From positions 434,001-498,000 of the forward strand of contig JADJKL010000002.1 in the NCBI GenBank assembly GCA_016706055.1: 64,000 bases of DNA. Direction: 5' to 3'. Shown here one piece after another: positions 46,179 through 56,204 of this stretch. How positions within the stretch are numbered: position 1 is the stretch's first letter; every line of letters starts with the position of its first letter. This stretch comes from Chitinophagaceae bacterium. Its GTDB lineage: Bacteria > Bacteroidota > Bacteroidia > Chitinophagales > Chitinophagaceae. Position numbers and translations under genes: made by a program. Below the pieces are notes generated by a model, which saw only the letters and a list, made by a program, of their open reading frames with translations, ran no database searches and was not told where the DNA came from.

Positions 46179-46841
46179 TTACATAGCCTTTTTGACCGGA
46201 GCAGGTATTTGCATTGTCAATACATTTTTTTTCACAAGATCTTTAATTATTACCTGACCATATTCATGTCCTAACTTATTAGTGGAATTAGGGTCAAAAG
46301 ATTGGCTTTGCGCAGAATAAAGAAGTTTGTTCCCCGCAAGATCATATAAATTACTTTCCCAGTAATATTTTGTGTCGGTTACATAATACTCATCACTATA
46401 AATTCTATCAAACATAAACCTTGAATAATTCCAGAATCTGTTTTGAGAATACTCAAACGCAGAATATTGAACTCGCTGTGGTATATAATATCTTTCTCTT
46501 GTTTTATTAAGTAATACAATTGTAAGAACTGCATCAACCCCGGCATTGCGTAATTTATCAATAGCTTGTTGTTCACTCATATTCTCAAATAATTTTGGAT
46601 TATACTCATTGCAAGAACAAACTGCATCATATCCCAATGCCTTCAGGTCATCAACCAGATGCTGTTCCATTGTTTCCCGAAGTGAGCCCTCATTATCTCT
46701 TATCAAGCCAAGAACAACAATTCTTTTAAGCTTTGGGGAAATTGTTTCTTCTGCTTTCCATGAACTGGTTAATTGTGTAGAAACACCACAGCCTGAAAAA
46801 AGCAGCAGCATAGCGATGGAGAGTAAAAATATTCGTTTCAT
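46179..46841 (-). CDS. Uncharacterised lipoprotein
   Basis: A 220-residue protein with a lipoprotein signal (MKRIFLLSIAMLLLFSGCGV, Cys 18). The domain begins STQLTSSWKAEETISPKLKRIVVLGLIRDNEG and continues with EQHLVDDLKALGYDAV and AGVDAVLTIVLLNKTRER, an alternating beta-alpha pattern like the DUF4136-type or LptE/GNA1162-like lipoproteins that form small alpha/beta domains in the periplasm. YYWESNLYDLAGNKLLYSAQ is the late strand pair typical of these. It is probably attached to the outer membrane. Function unknown. Confidence 0.65.
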   Translation of the reverse strand: MKRIFLLSIAMLLLFSGCGVSTQLTSSWKAEETISPKLKRIVVLGLIRDNEGSLRETMEQHLVDDLKALGYDAVCSCNEYNPKLFENMSEQQAIDKLRNAGVDAVLTIVLLNKTRERYYIPQRVQYSAFEYSQNRFWNYSRFMFDRIYSDEYYVTDTKYYWESNLYDLAGNKLLYSAQSQSFDPNSTNKLGHEYGQVIIKDLVKKNVLTMQIPAPVKKAM

Positions 46842-46959
46842 AATTATAATTTATGTATGTAATTTAAAGTAGATTAATAACGATTTGGATGAGAATAGTC
46901 ATGATACATTATGAGTTTTTGCCATGATTGCAGTTTTGGCTGGTATTACAATATATTAG

Positions 46960-47379
46960 AAGTTCCCCGCAATGTTGCGGGACAGTCATCAAAAAACTAA
47001 ACACCATGGATGGTATTTTCTTCCACCAACCAGATAAATTAAAGAGCTCTTAATTTGATTTAATAATTACTTGCCACAATAGTTAGTTCAACTACAATAC
47101 CAAGCATGGTGTAAAGAATAATTGATTTAATTCCATTAGCTCTTTCCTTTGTTTTTTCTTACTTTACATAAAAAATAATGAAAAAGAAAATTTACGAAAG
47201 GTGAAGAAGGGAGAAAAATTATCCCCGGTTTTATTAGTTAAAAATAGCAAGCTGATAATTGCTGATAGATATAACAGAATTTGTTCAATTTATTACCTTT
47301 CTGAAGATTTGCTACTGTTCTGCAGGATTGCAGAACAAAATAGTACACCCTAATTATTTCACAAATAATAAAAAAAATT
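46960..47379. other. Gene-free region with diverged repeat B
   Basis: 46965-46988 is a hairpin GTTCCCCGCAATGTTGCGGGA. It is followed by a family B copy to 47045 (AAAAAACTAAACACCATGG, TTTTCTTCCACCAACCAG). The remaining 330 bases before the MgtC gene hold no gene or clear promoter. Confidence 0.5.
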
Positions 47380-48009
47380 ATGGATTACGAGATTCTTCTT
47401 CGTCTTTTGGTTGCAATGCTTTGGGGCGGCATTGTAGGTGCAGAAAGAGAATACAGAAGCAAGTCTGCTGGTTTTCGTACAATGATTATGATCTCAATGG
47501 GTGCTTGTTTTTTTACAATAATGTCAAATTTGATCGGTGATGAATCAGGATCAGATAGAATTGCTTCTAACATTGTTACAGGCATAGGATTTTTAGGTGC
47601 TGGTGTAATTTTCGTTGGAGATAAACGTATAAATGGAATTACTACAGCGGCTACTATTTGGGTAGTTGCTGCAGTTGGCATGGGAATAGGTGCAGGATTC
47701 TATACTTATTCTGCAGCAGCCTGTGTATTAGTAATTTTTATCCTTTCTGTTTTACCTTACTTTGAAAAAGTAATAGATAAAATTAATAAATCAGTCACTT
47801 ATTCGATAAACTGTAATTATTCAAATTCTATAATATCTGATATAGAAAACCTGTTTCATCAAAATAAGCTTAAATACAAACTTTCTAACCATATAAAAAA
47901 AGGCAATGAGCTAACTACAACTTGGGTTGTGCATGGCAGTGCAAAAAGTCATGAAAATTTTGTACATACTATTTCAAATAATGAAGTCGTTAAAAGTTTT
48001 GAGTTTTAA
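47380..48009 (+). CDS. MgtC/SapB family membrane protein
   Basis: A 209-residue protein. The MgtC core is clear: LLRLLVAMLWGGIVGAEREY (7-26, with the conserved E-R-E), then KSAGFRTMIMISMGACFFT, VTGIGFLGAGVIF and GDKRINGITTAATIWVVAAVGMGIGAGFY. Four to five membrane helices are followed by a soluble ACT-like domain (VTYSINCNYSNS, TTTWVVHGSAKSHENF). MgtC proteins modulate F-type ATPase or Mg2+ starvation responses. The version with a C-terminal domain is usually annotated MgtC/SapB. It is a single gene with no Mg2+ transporter beside it. Confidence 0.9.
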   Translation: MDYEILLRLLVAMLWGGIVGAEREYRSKSAGFRTMIMISMGACFFTIMSNLIGDESGSDRIASNIVTGIGFLGAGVIFVGDKRINGITTAATIWVVAAVGMGIGAGFYTYSAAACVLVIFILSVLPYFEKVIDKINKSVTYSINCNYSNSIISDIENLFHQNKLKYKLSNHIKKGNELTTTWVVHGSAKSHENFVHTISNNEVVKSFEF

Positions 48010-48134
48010 GAAAATATTCTGCCATAGCAGATGTTCTCCATAGTCCGCATAGGCAGGAGTTCTTCAATAATCACCTAACATAATAGTTTGTTCAGCTATG
48101 GTATAAAATGCAGAATAGAATTACAGAACCCTGA

Positions 48135-48180
48135 GGAGTGCGACGCAACAAAAGCTCAATAGTAGTACTGCTGCCTGGTA
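48135..48180 (+). repeat. Repeat family D, copy 2
   Basis: GAGTGCGACGCAACAAAAGC then AATAGTAGTACTGCTGCCTG. The inverted counterpart is at 25205-25250. Confidence 0.55.
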
Positions 48181-48226
48181 CATAAATTCAAAAAAAATCT
48201 TCCACATACCACATCAATGTATATAA

Positions 48227-49753
48227 TCAACTCGGAAACCGATACCACTTCCCATTTACTTCAATCAATACATCCGCAGCGCTGGGCCATAATGGTGGCA
48301 CTGTGTTTTTCTTCTCCCAATCTTTTAATGCTTCCTGCAATTCTTTTAATTTATCGGGCTGCCTGGCAGACAGGTCATTCTTTTCTTCCCGATCGGCAGC
48401 AATATTAAACAGATAGGTGATTTTATTTTTTTCATTGATATATAATTTCCAATCGCCCCGGCGAAATGCTTTTGAATATCCATTTCTCCAAAAAAAATCT
48501 TGATGTGGCAATAACGAATCGTTCGTAAGATAAGGCAGCAGGTTTACACCATCATATATCCGATCATTTGCCAATTCAGTTCCACTTGCAGCGGCAATGG
48601 TGCTGAATATATCCATCGATGAAACCGGGTGATCATAGCTTTGCCGTGCCTGAAATCCTTTTGGATATTGCATTAAAAACGGGACAGCAATACCACCGTC
48701 AAAATGTGTTGCTTTTCCACCTAACAGCGGTGTATTATCAGTGGCATGGGTGTAGGTGGCGCCACCATTATCACTTATAAAAAAAATAAGACAGTTATCT
48801 ATCAAACCTTCCTGCTCCAATTTTTTCATTACACTGCCTACTGCATCATCCAGTGCTTCTATCATACCGCTGTAAACCCGTCGAACCAAATCTTTTTCGT
48901 TCCGTATGCGTTCATAATATTTTTTAGGAACCTGAAAAGGGTCATGTGGTGCATTAAAAGAAAGGGTGAGAAAGAAAGGATTGGTTTTATTTCGTTCAAT
49001 AAAATCAATTCCCTTTTCAGCCAGTGAAAAAGTGAGATAGCCAGTATCTTTTACAACGACTCTCCCCTCTTTTATCGCCGTAGATCCATACCTCGGCGCC
49101 CAGGCAGGGATCTCCGAAAAAGCCCAGGGTAAATGCATATTAATGTATCGGCTGGTATCAACCGGATCATCCACATACCGGCTGAGGGCACCATCAAAAT
49201 AATAACTATAATCAAATCCATGCATATCTGGAAATACATCTGGCGAAGAACTGAGGTTCCATTTACCAACATACCCTGTTGCATAACCTTTTTGTTTCAA
49301 TAGTTTGGCAATAGTTATTTCAGATGCCGGCAAATCGGTTACATAAACAGAACGGTTTAAAAGAAAATTGGGTTTCAATGTTTTGATACCCATTGGTTTC
49401 TTCTTCAATGAAAAAAAATGTTTTTTTATTTTTTTCTTTACGGATGGTTCAAACTTATCATACAGCATAAACTCTGCGCCAAATCGTTGCTGATAGCGAC
49501 CCGTTATTAGAGCCATACGGGAAGGTGCACATATAGGTGATGTTACATAGCCCTGTGTAAAACGAACACCCTGCACTCCCAGTGAATCGATATTAGGTGT
49601 ATGAACATTTTTATTTCCATAGGAAGCAAGATCACCGTAGCCAAGATCGTCGGCAATAATGAGAATGATGTTAGGAGGAGTTTTGTTTTGAGCTGATATA
49701 GTAATGCTGTCAGAAAATAGTAATAACAGCGATAGCGATATTAGTTTTAACAT
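48227..49753 (-). CDS. Secreted sulfatase (arylsulfatase-type, S1)
   Basis: A 508-residue sulfatase starting at the ATG at 49753, which gives the signal peptide MLKLISLSLLLLFSDSITISAQ. A longer open frame upstream to 49885 has no signal and is not used. The N-terminal metal site IIADDLGYGDLASYG (residues 32-46) and the formylglycine motif C75-A-P-S-R, followed by MALITGR, are canonical, so it needs a formylglycine-generating enzyme. TLSFNAPHDPFQVP and FISDNGGATY supply further active-site His/Asp/Asn. It probably desulfates a glycan in the periplasm. The substrate is unknown. It is convergent with mgtC. Confidence 0.92.
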   Translation of the reverse strand: MLKLISLSLLLLFSDSITISAQNKTPPNIILIIADDLGYGDLASYGNKNVHTPNIDSLGVQGVRFTQGYVTSPICAPSRMALITGRYQQRFGAEFMLYDKFEPSVKKKIKKHFFSLKKKPMGIKTLKPNFLLNRSVYVTDLPASEITIAKLLKQKGYATGYVGKWNLSSSPDVFPDMHGFDYSYYFDGALSRYVDDPVDTSRYINMHLPWAFSEIPAWAPRYGSTAIKEGRVVVKDTGYLTFSLAEKGIDFIERNKTNPFFLTLSFNAPHDPFQVPKKYYERIRNEKDLVRRVYSGMIEALDDAVGSVMKKLEQEGLIDNCLIFFISDNGGATYTHATDNTPLLGGKATHFDGGIAVPFLMQYPKGFQARQSYDHPVSSMDIFSTIAAASGTELANDRIYDGVNLLPYLTNDSLLPHQDFFWRNGYSKAFRRGDWKLYINEKNKITYLFNIAADREEKNDLSARQPDKLKELQEALKDWEKKNTVPPLWPSAADVLIEVNGKWYRFPS

Positions 49754-50153
49754 GAGCAGTTTTGGTTGACACCCAAGATAAATTAAAATGAGGAGAACGG
49801 TAATAGAAATGCTGGTAGGTTGAGTTGCTATTTTTTTACATCGTAGTTGGAGAACTATATTTATCGAAAAAACTCCATCACTCATATAAATTTAAAGGTT
49901 TTATTATATACTCCAGACCATATGGTCAGCATCTGCCTACCAATCTGCCCGATATTAGCTATGCAAAACATAGAAAGCATTAATATCAAACGATATATAA
50001 GCACAAACATTTCAACTATTTTTTGATTACTACATTTTGATAAACAACTATTCCTTACAAACAAAAATCACTTTCTAAAGTGACAATAATCACTATTTAA
50101 AAAATAGTAAATAGATAAATTGAGGATAGTTCATCACCTTAAATATTATAGTT

Positions 50154-51293
50154 ATGAAAAATAAATTATCTGCCTTGAAATTTTTCTTTTCACTTATTAA
50201 GAAAAATCTTTTTCTGGTTATTATGATTCTGATTTGTAATTCTATCTATGCCCAGCAGTCAGGCACTTCCGCAGGATGGCATTTTACCAGTTATGAGTTT
50301 AAAGATGGGTCAACAAAAAATTACTCCAATTTAATGGGAACCAGTTCAAAAATGTATGACACCATCAGTTATAAAGGAGTAAAAGGGAATATGACCATTA
50401 ATCACAGCCGGTATGATGTTAAGACTGGAAAACTCCTAGCTGGAGTTACTTATCAAGTTGTATGGACAGATCCGGCTGTAGTACTAGTTGCAGATCAAAA
50501 TACTTTAATGAATTTTTCTTTGGAAAGAATTTCATCAACCTCAAAATGGACACCACCAAATAATAGTATACGATTTAATCAGGGTTTATATGGTATTTAT
50601 TATAAATCGCCTGATGGCACTAAGTATTTCACTGAAAATATAAGTACAACGCTGACACTAGAAAAAGTGATTGAAAAAGGGAGAAAAGGCCTGAAGAAAA
50701 TTGTCCAGGTCAGCTTAGGAAACGGCTATATGTTCACTTATAATTATGAATGGAGAGACGGTACTACAGCTGTACCCACAGAACAACCTGCAGCCAGTAT
50801 AAATCAAAATGCTTGGCATTTCACTAGTTATGAATTTAAAAACGGATCCCTGAAAAAATACTCCAATTTAATGGGAACCAGTTCACAAATGTATGATACC
50901 ATCAGCTATAAAGGAGTAAAAGGGAATATGACAATTACCCAAGATCGTTTTGATGTAAAAACAGGAAAGTTGTTAGCTGGTGTCACTTACCAGATTGTAT
51001 GGACAGATCCGGCGGCTCAATTGATAGCTGGTGAAAAAAGTTCAGTGAGTTTTTCGCTGAAAACAATTGCTACAAAATCATGGACTTCACCCAATTGTAG
51101 TATACGTTATAATCAAGGTATTTATGGCATATACTTTCTTGCACCAGATGGGAAAAAATATTTTACTAAAGATGTAAGTACAACACTCACCACTGAAAAA
51201 GTGATTGCAGAAGGAAGTAAAGGGCTAAAGAAATTTATCCAGGTAAACTTGGGCAACGGGTTTATGTTCACCTACAATTATGAATGGCGATAA
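50154..51293 (+). CDS. Secreted protein made of two near-identical 170-residue domains
   Basis: An intact 379-residue protein. After a long N-terminal region with a hydrophobic signal (FLVIMILICNSIYAQ) come two copies of one domain, about residues 42-200 and 220-379. Each starts GWHFTSYEFKDGSTKNYSNL / AWHFTSYEFKNGSLKKYSNL and ends NGYMFTYNYEWR / NGFMFTYNYEWR. About 70% of positions are shared by eye. Internal marks include KGVKGNMTI, DVKTGKLLAGVTYQ and LYGIYYKSPDGTKYF. It is all beta, with no catalytic motif. A recent internal duplication is evident. I do not recognise the family. A periplasmic or surface binding role is possible. Confidence 0.7.
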   Translation: MKNKLSALKFFFSLIKKNLFLVIMILICNSIYAQQSGTSAGWHFTSYEFKDGSTKNYSNLMGTSSKMYDTISYKGVKGNMTINHSRYDVKTGKLLAGVTYQVVWTDPAVVLVADQNTLMNFSLERISSTSKWTPPNNSIRFNQGLYGIYYKSPDGTKYFTENISTTLTLEKVIEKGRKGLKKIVQVSLGNGYMFTYNYEWRDGTTAVPTEQPAASINQNAWHFTSYEFKNGSLKKYSNLMGTSSQMYDTISYKGVKGNMTITQDRFDVKTGKLLAGVTYQIVWTDPAAQLIAGEKSSVSFSLKTIATKSWTSPNCSIRYNQGIYGIYFLAPDGKKYFTKDVSTTLTTEKVIAEGSKGLKKFIQVNLGNGFMFTYNYEWR

Positions 51294-51463
51294 AATATTT
51301 TAGTTAATAGAATTAAGGGTAAATTAAGAATATAAATTTTACACCTTGGCAGATATTCAATATAAACATACACCCCGTTGTTGGCTTTTGCACTCCGCCA
51401 ACCACACAAACTAAAAAAAATAATAAATATTTGAAGTAACTTTAATTATATCAATCGCCATTT

Positions 51464-52321
51464 ATGCACTTACGAATAGTTATTTTAATAGCATTAAGTT
51501 TCTATGTGCAAGCTGGGCATCTTAATCTGTTACTAGCACAAAAAGTAACCAAACTGGATACCGTACAGGTAACGGTTGATAACCATAAAATGTCAATGTA
51601 TGTTTCGGGTACCGGTAAATACTCGGTGGTACTGGAAGCTGGTGGTTCCTCCAATCATCGATGCTATAGAACAATTGATACAGCGATAGCAAAAATTACC
51701 AGGGTTATTTCTTACGACCGTCCCGGATACCTAGCATCAGAAAAATGTGATAAGACAAGAGATGCCAATACGATTGCTAAAGAATTAAAAGAAGGGCTAG
51801 CAAAAGGTGGCTATCCTCCACCCTACATTTTAGTTGGTTGGTCCATGGGCGGATCTTTTGCTAAAGTTTTTTGTGGCCTATATCCTGCAGACGTTGCAGG
51901 GTTAGTTTTACTTGATCCATGTCCGGAAGATTTTTATGCAAGAATGCTAGAGGAGCATCCGGAACTAATGAAAGAAGATTCCATTTATATGCAGGAAATA
52001 TTAACTAGCACCGACAGACCGGGTGAAACGGAAGAAATGATATCTTTTGATACAAGTATGCAACAGGCAAAATTATCAGACACTGCACATGCTATTCCTA
52101 CTACGCTCCTAATAGCTGCTTATGGCAAAATTCCGGGTGATGGTGAAAAGGATCCCACTAACCCAATGAATTCTATTTGGGTAGATGAATTAAAAAAATG
52201 GGCAGCCAGTCGGCCCAATCTTCAATACACTGTACTTGAAAATAGTGGTCATCATATTTCAAAAGAACATCCTGATGTTGTGATTAAGGCGATTATTGAT
52301 ATGATTGAACGGATAAATTAA
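51464..52321 (+). CDS. Secreted alpha/beta hydrolase
   Basis: A 285-residue protein with an N-terminal signal-like segment (VILIALSFYVQAGHLNLLLA). The alpha/beta-hydrolase core is clear: VVLEAGGSSNH (oxyanion strand), YDRPGYLASEK, then LVGWSMGGSFAKVFC with nucleophile Ser at about residue 127, LVLLDPCPED, and a late GHHISKEHP carrying the catalytic His near 262. This is the proline-iminopeptidase/esterase-like group. The substrate is not predictable. The M19 dipeptidase follows after 10 bases, so the two are co-transcribed, and a shared role in peptide or ester turnover is possible. Confidence 0.85.
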   Translation: MHLRIVILIALSFYVQAGHLNLLLAQKVTKLDTVQVTVDNHKMSMYVSGTGKYSVVLEAGGSSNHRCYRTIDTAIAKITRVISYDRPGYLASEKCDKTRDANTIAKELKEGLAKGGYPPPYILVGWSMGGSFAKVFCGLYPADVAGLVLLDPCPEDFYARMLEEHPELMKEDSIYMQEILTSTDRPGETEEMISFDTSMQQAKLSDTAHAIPTTLLIAAYGKIPGDGEKDPTNPMNSIWVDELKKWAASRPNLQYTVLENSGHHISKEHPDVVIKAIIDMIERIN

Positions 52322-52331
52322 ATTACAGGTT

Positions 52332-53560
52332 ATGAAAAAACTAAACTATTACTTCCGTTCATTTTATTTTTTATAACTGGCTTTAGCTTTGCACAGACTA
52401 CTTCTATTAATTATCCGATAGCAACAGAAGTTGCAGAAAAAATAGCGGCTAGTGTTTTAAAAACATCTCCTATTATAGACGGACATAATGATTTGTTTGC
52501 CTGGTATTTTGGTTGTGCCTATAAAAAATTACCAAAATGTCCGCAGGATATTTCAGATTATCCATTGGATACTATCAGCAAAGGTGAAACAGATATTCCC
52601 AGATGGAGAAAAGGCGGTGTGGGTGGCGTACAATTAAATGTGTTTGGTGATTCCTTGCGCCAGTTTCTGGATGCGTATGACTTGCTGTACCGGCTCGAAA
52701 AAACATACAGCAAAGATTTAAAAGTAGTAAGCTCATCCACAGAAATGCGCAAAGCAATGAAGGATGGTAAAATTGCTATTTTACCTATGCTTGAAGGTTC
52801 TGTAAGATTAGAAAATAAATTATCGTATCTGCGATTTTTTTATAAACAGGGTTTACGATGTGTAACATTTACTTATTATACCAGCGACCTTGCTGATGGA
52901 AGTGATGGTTATGTAAAAAATAATGGCATCTCTGCACTTGGAAAGGAAATGGTGGCAGAAATGAACCGCCTCGGAATTATTATTGATATGTCTCACATCT
53001 CCGCCAAATCAATGAGTGATATTTTAGATATTACAAAAGCACCAGTAATCTTCAGCCATTCAAATGCAAAAGCATTATGTAATGTAAGCCGCAATGTACC
53101 AGACGATATATTGCTGCGGTTAAAAGTAAATAACGGAATCATTATGTTGGATATGGCACCTGATCATACCAGCGATGTTTTTGTAAAATGGATGCGCAAA
53201 GGGGATTCTGTATATTATACCACCAAAGGGAAATTTCCCGGCGATAAAGAAAAATTGAAAGAAGTAATGGCAACATGGGAAGCTGCTGTGCCCCGCCCAG
53301 TGGTTACAGTAAAAGATGTGGCAGACCATTTTGATTATGTAAAAAAGTTAATCGGCGTTGACCATATTGGCATCGGTGGTGATTATGATGGTCTCGACTA
53401 TTATATAAAAGGAATGGAAGACGTTTCCTGTTATCCTAAATTATTAGTTGAGTTGGCTAAAAGAGGATGGACTGCAGGTGAATTAAAAAAAATAACCAGC
53501 GAAAATTACTTACGGGTATTTGCTGAAGTGGAGAAGAAAGCAACTGCGATAAAGGATTAA
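52332..53560 (+). CDS. Peptidase M19, membrane dipeptidase family (frameshifted in the signal peptide)
   Basis: Restoring one A in the run after the ATG at 52332 joins the signal peptide (KLLLPFILFFITGFSFAQ) to a 409-residue renal-dipeptidase-type enzyme. The zinc motif PIIDGHNDLFAWYF is at about residues 48-60. PMLEGSVRLEN carries the bridging Glu, and IDMSHISAKS, IFSHSNAKALCNVSRNVPDD and HIGIGGDYDG give the remaining metal and substrate residues. The family cleaves dipeptides, often with a D-residue, using two zinc ions. Periplasmic location is likely. It is the second gene after the alpha/beta hydrolase. Confidence 0.92.
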
Positions 53561-53624
53561 TATTTTCGCTGTCTCGTCAATTGTTTAACAAAAAACTGAG
53601 TTCGATAATAAATAAATTATTAAA

Positions 53625-54062
53625 ATGGCAACAAACATTTCAACAATAACAATTAATGCCTCAACTCAAAAAGTATGGAACATTTTGACAAAACCAGAAA
53701 TGATAAAACTGTGGCAGTATGGAAGCGAATTACAGACAACCTGGGAACCGGGAACAGCTATAAGATTCAGCACTGCATGGGAAGATAAAGTATTTGAACA
53801 AAGGGGACTGGTATTGGAAATGCAACCCTATGAATTAATAAAATATAGTTTGTTTGCACCAAGGCCTGATCTTGAAGACAAACCTGAAAATTATTTTATT
53901 ATGAATTATGTTTTGACTGAAGAAAATGGGCAAACTAAATTGGAAATCATTCAAGAAGATAACAGACCAAATGCAGTACAGGAAGAACCGCAAGGAGAAG
54001 AAAATCCGGTTTTAAAATCATTGAAAGATCTTGCTGAAAAAAGATTGAAGCGATTTTTGTGA
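53625..54062 (+). CDS. SRPBCC/AHSA1-like domain protein
   Basis: A 145-residue START/Bet v1-like protein. It begins TITINASTQKVWNILTKPEM, has the typical GSELQTTWEPGTAIRF strand pair and LEMQPYELIKYSLF, and ends with the long helix NPVLKSLKDLAEKRLKRFL. Members of the AHSA1-like group bind hydrophobic ligands in a deep cavity. Most bacterial members are uncharacterised. It stands alone between the M19 peptidase (64 bases) and the CDGSH gene (29 bases). Confidence 0.85.
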   Translation: MATNISTITINASTQKVWNILTKPEMIKLWQYGSELQTTWEPGTAIRFSTAWEDKVFEQRGLVLEMQPYELIKYSLFAPRPDLEDKPENYFIMNYVLTEENGQTKLEIIQEDNRPNAVQEEPQGEENPVLKSLKDLAEKRLKRFL

Positions 54063-54091
54063 TTTAAAAGGTATTTTTATAAAAAACAAAT

Positions 54092-54319
54092 ATGTCAAAA
54101 ACAAAAATCACCGTAAACAATAACGGTTCATTAAAAATAGATGGAGATTTTGAAGTAGTGGATAGAGAAGGTGGTGTTTATAATCTGCAAGGCAGAGAAA
54201 TTGTTTCTTTTTGCCGTTGTGGTCGTTCAAATAATAAACCTTTTTGTGATGGTTCGCACAATGGCCATTTCGAACATGAGGCTAAGGCTTTTGATTTGCC
54301 GCCAAAGAAAACGGTTTAA
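54092..54319 (+). CDS. CDGSH iron-sulfur domain protein
   Basis: A 75-residue mitoNEET-type protein. The 2Fe-2S ligands are C41, C43, C52 and H56 in CRCGRSNNKPFCDGSH. The N-terminal half is a beta-strand pair (KITVNNNGSLKIDGDFEV) with no signal or membrane anchor, so the protein is cytosolic. Such proteins bind a redox-active, pH-labile cluster and may transfer iron-sulfur clusters or electrons. It lies upstream of the FMN/Fe-S glutamate-synthase-like gene, which may be a functional hint. Confidence 0.92.
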   Translation: MSKTKITVNNNGSLKIDGDFEVVDREGGVYNLQGREIVSFCRCGRSNNKPFCDGSHNGHFEHEAKAFDLPPKKTV

Positions 54320-54376
54320 TACTTCCCCTACCAATATTTAACCTTACTTTTTCATAGCAGATGTCTTACATCCAAG

Positions 54377-54475
54377 GCATGTGTGGAGAGTGACTATGCG
54401 TTAGCCTTATTACAACTCTGTAATACGATGAATACTATAAACGCCAAACACAAATCCATCCGATACTCGTCTGAA
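54377..54475 (+). repeat. Repeat family C, copy 5 (diverged)
   Basis: Contains GTGACTATGCGTTAGCC then AACGCCAAACACAAATCCATC and GATACTCGTCTG, aligned with the right half of the other family C copies. Confidence 0.5.
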
Positions 54476-54527
54476 AAATAATATATCCTCCTGCAAATTA
54501 TTCCAACAAAACAGTACACTTATTCTT

Positions 54528-54557
54528 TTTCTCAAGTAGAATATTGGACTACCTTTG
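54528..54557 (+). promoter_or_regulatory. Putative promoter of the FMN/glutamate-synthase-like gene
   Basis: TACCTTTG at 54550-54557 matches the -7 consensus. TTTC at 54528-54531, 18 bases upstream, is a near -33 box. The gene starts 41 bases downstream. Confidence 0.4.
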
Positions 54558-54597
54558 GGTTTAATTCTTTTTTTGACCGCACAAAATCTGATTTATT

Positions 54598-56204
54598 ATG
54601 CGAAAGTCATTTATGGTTGTTTCCACCATTTTACTGGTAACTACGCTGGCACTTTCTATTTATTTAGATGGTAAATGGTATCCATTTTTTGGCATTGTTC
54701 TTTTTTTACCTTGATGGGCTATTATGATATGTTGCAAAAAAACATAGCATCATGCGGATATATCCTGTATTTGGCAGGTTGCGTTATTTTATGGAAGACA
54801 TAAGACCAAAAGTGTATCAATACTTTATTGAATCAGATACGGATGGACGTCCTATTAACCGAATAGATCGTAATACTATTTACCAGCGGAGTAAAAAAGA
54901 TAATGATACCATGCCTTTTGGTACACAGATGGACGTTTATGCTGAGGGATATGAATGGACTTGCCACTCTGTATCCCCAAAAAATTTCCATGACATGGAC
55001 CACAATCCAAGGATCATCTTTGGAAATAAAGATTGTCTGCAACCTTATAATGCAAGCATCTACAATGTTTCTGCCATGAGCTACGGCTCACTTAGCAGCA
55101 ATGCCATAGAAGCCCTCAATGCCGGAGCAAAAATTGGCGGCTTTGCACATAACACAGGAGAAGGTGGACTTAGTCCTTATCATTTGAAACATGGAGGAGA
55201 TATTATCTGGCAAATAGGCACGGGTTATTTTGGTTGTAGAACAGATGACGGCAACTTTGATGAACATCTTTTGCTGAAAAAGCCACTCTTCCAAATGTGA
55301 AGATGATAGAGTTAAAAATATCGCAGGAGCTAAACCTGGTCATGGTGGTATTTTACCAGCTTCAAAAAATACAGAAGAGATTGCAGCAATTAGACATATT
55401 CAGCCACATACAATTGTAGCTTCTCCCCCATATCACAAAGCATTTGGCACACCGTTAGAAATGGTGCAGTTTATAAAAAAACTACGGGATCTTAGTGGTG
55501 GAAAACCAGTTGGCTTTAAACTTTGTATTGGTTACAAAAGTGAATTTATTTCTGTTTGTCAAGCAATGATAGAACTGGATATATATCCAGACTTCATTAC
55601 AATTGATGGTGGTGAAGGTGGCACTGGAGCTGCACCGCAGGAGTTTTCTAATTACATGGGAGCACCACTGCTGGATGGGCTTGCTTTTGCACACAACATT
55701 CTGCGTGGGCTCAATATTCGTAAGCATATCCGTATTATCGCTTCTGGAAAAGTTGTTACAGGCTTCCACATTTACAGAGCACTTGCACTGGGTGCAGATG
55801 CATGCAATAGTGCCAGAGCTATGATGATGGCAGTGGGCTGCATACAAGCACTCCTATGTAATACTAATAAATGCCCGACGGGTGTGGCTACACAAGACCC
55901 ATCGCTTACTGTAGGTCTTGTAGTCAGCGACAAAAAACAAAGAGTGGCTAATTTTCATGAAGGAACTGTAAAAGGTTTTGTTGAACTTTTAGGAGCTGCT
56001 GGTCTTGATAATATGGACAATCTTACCCGTTCTCATATTTATCGGAGAGTGTCGCTGAATGAGATGAGTACTTTTGAAGAAATTTTTCCTTCTACAACTG
56101 TTGGAAGTTTGCTGGCTGAAACAATACCTGAACGATATGCTTCAGATTTTAAATTGGCCAATATAAATAAATGGGGTGTGGTAATACCTACAAAGTTTCA
56201 GTAA
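54598..56204 (+). CDS. FMN-binding glutamate-synthase-family protein, membrane-anchored (four frameshifts)
   Basis: Restoring four bases (a T at about 54708, an A at about 54735, a T at about 55268, a G at about 55335) gives 536 residues. The N terminus MRKSFMVVSTILLVTTLALSIYL is a membrane anchor. The FMN barrel follows: YNASIYNVSAMSYGSLSS, NTGEGGLSPYHL, PNVKMIELKISQGAKPGHGG, ITIDGGEGGTGAAP and ASGKVVTGFHIYRALALGAD. CNTNKCPTGVATQDP carries the 3Fe-4S cysteines. This is the stand-alone GltB-core family without a glutaminase domain, so it is not a full GOGAT, and its substrate is uncertain. Each lesion sits in a short homopolymer. Confidence 0.87.
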
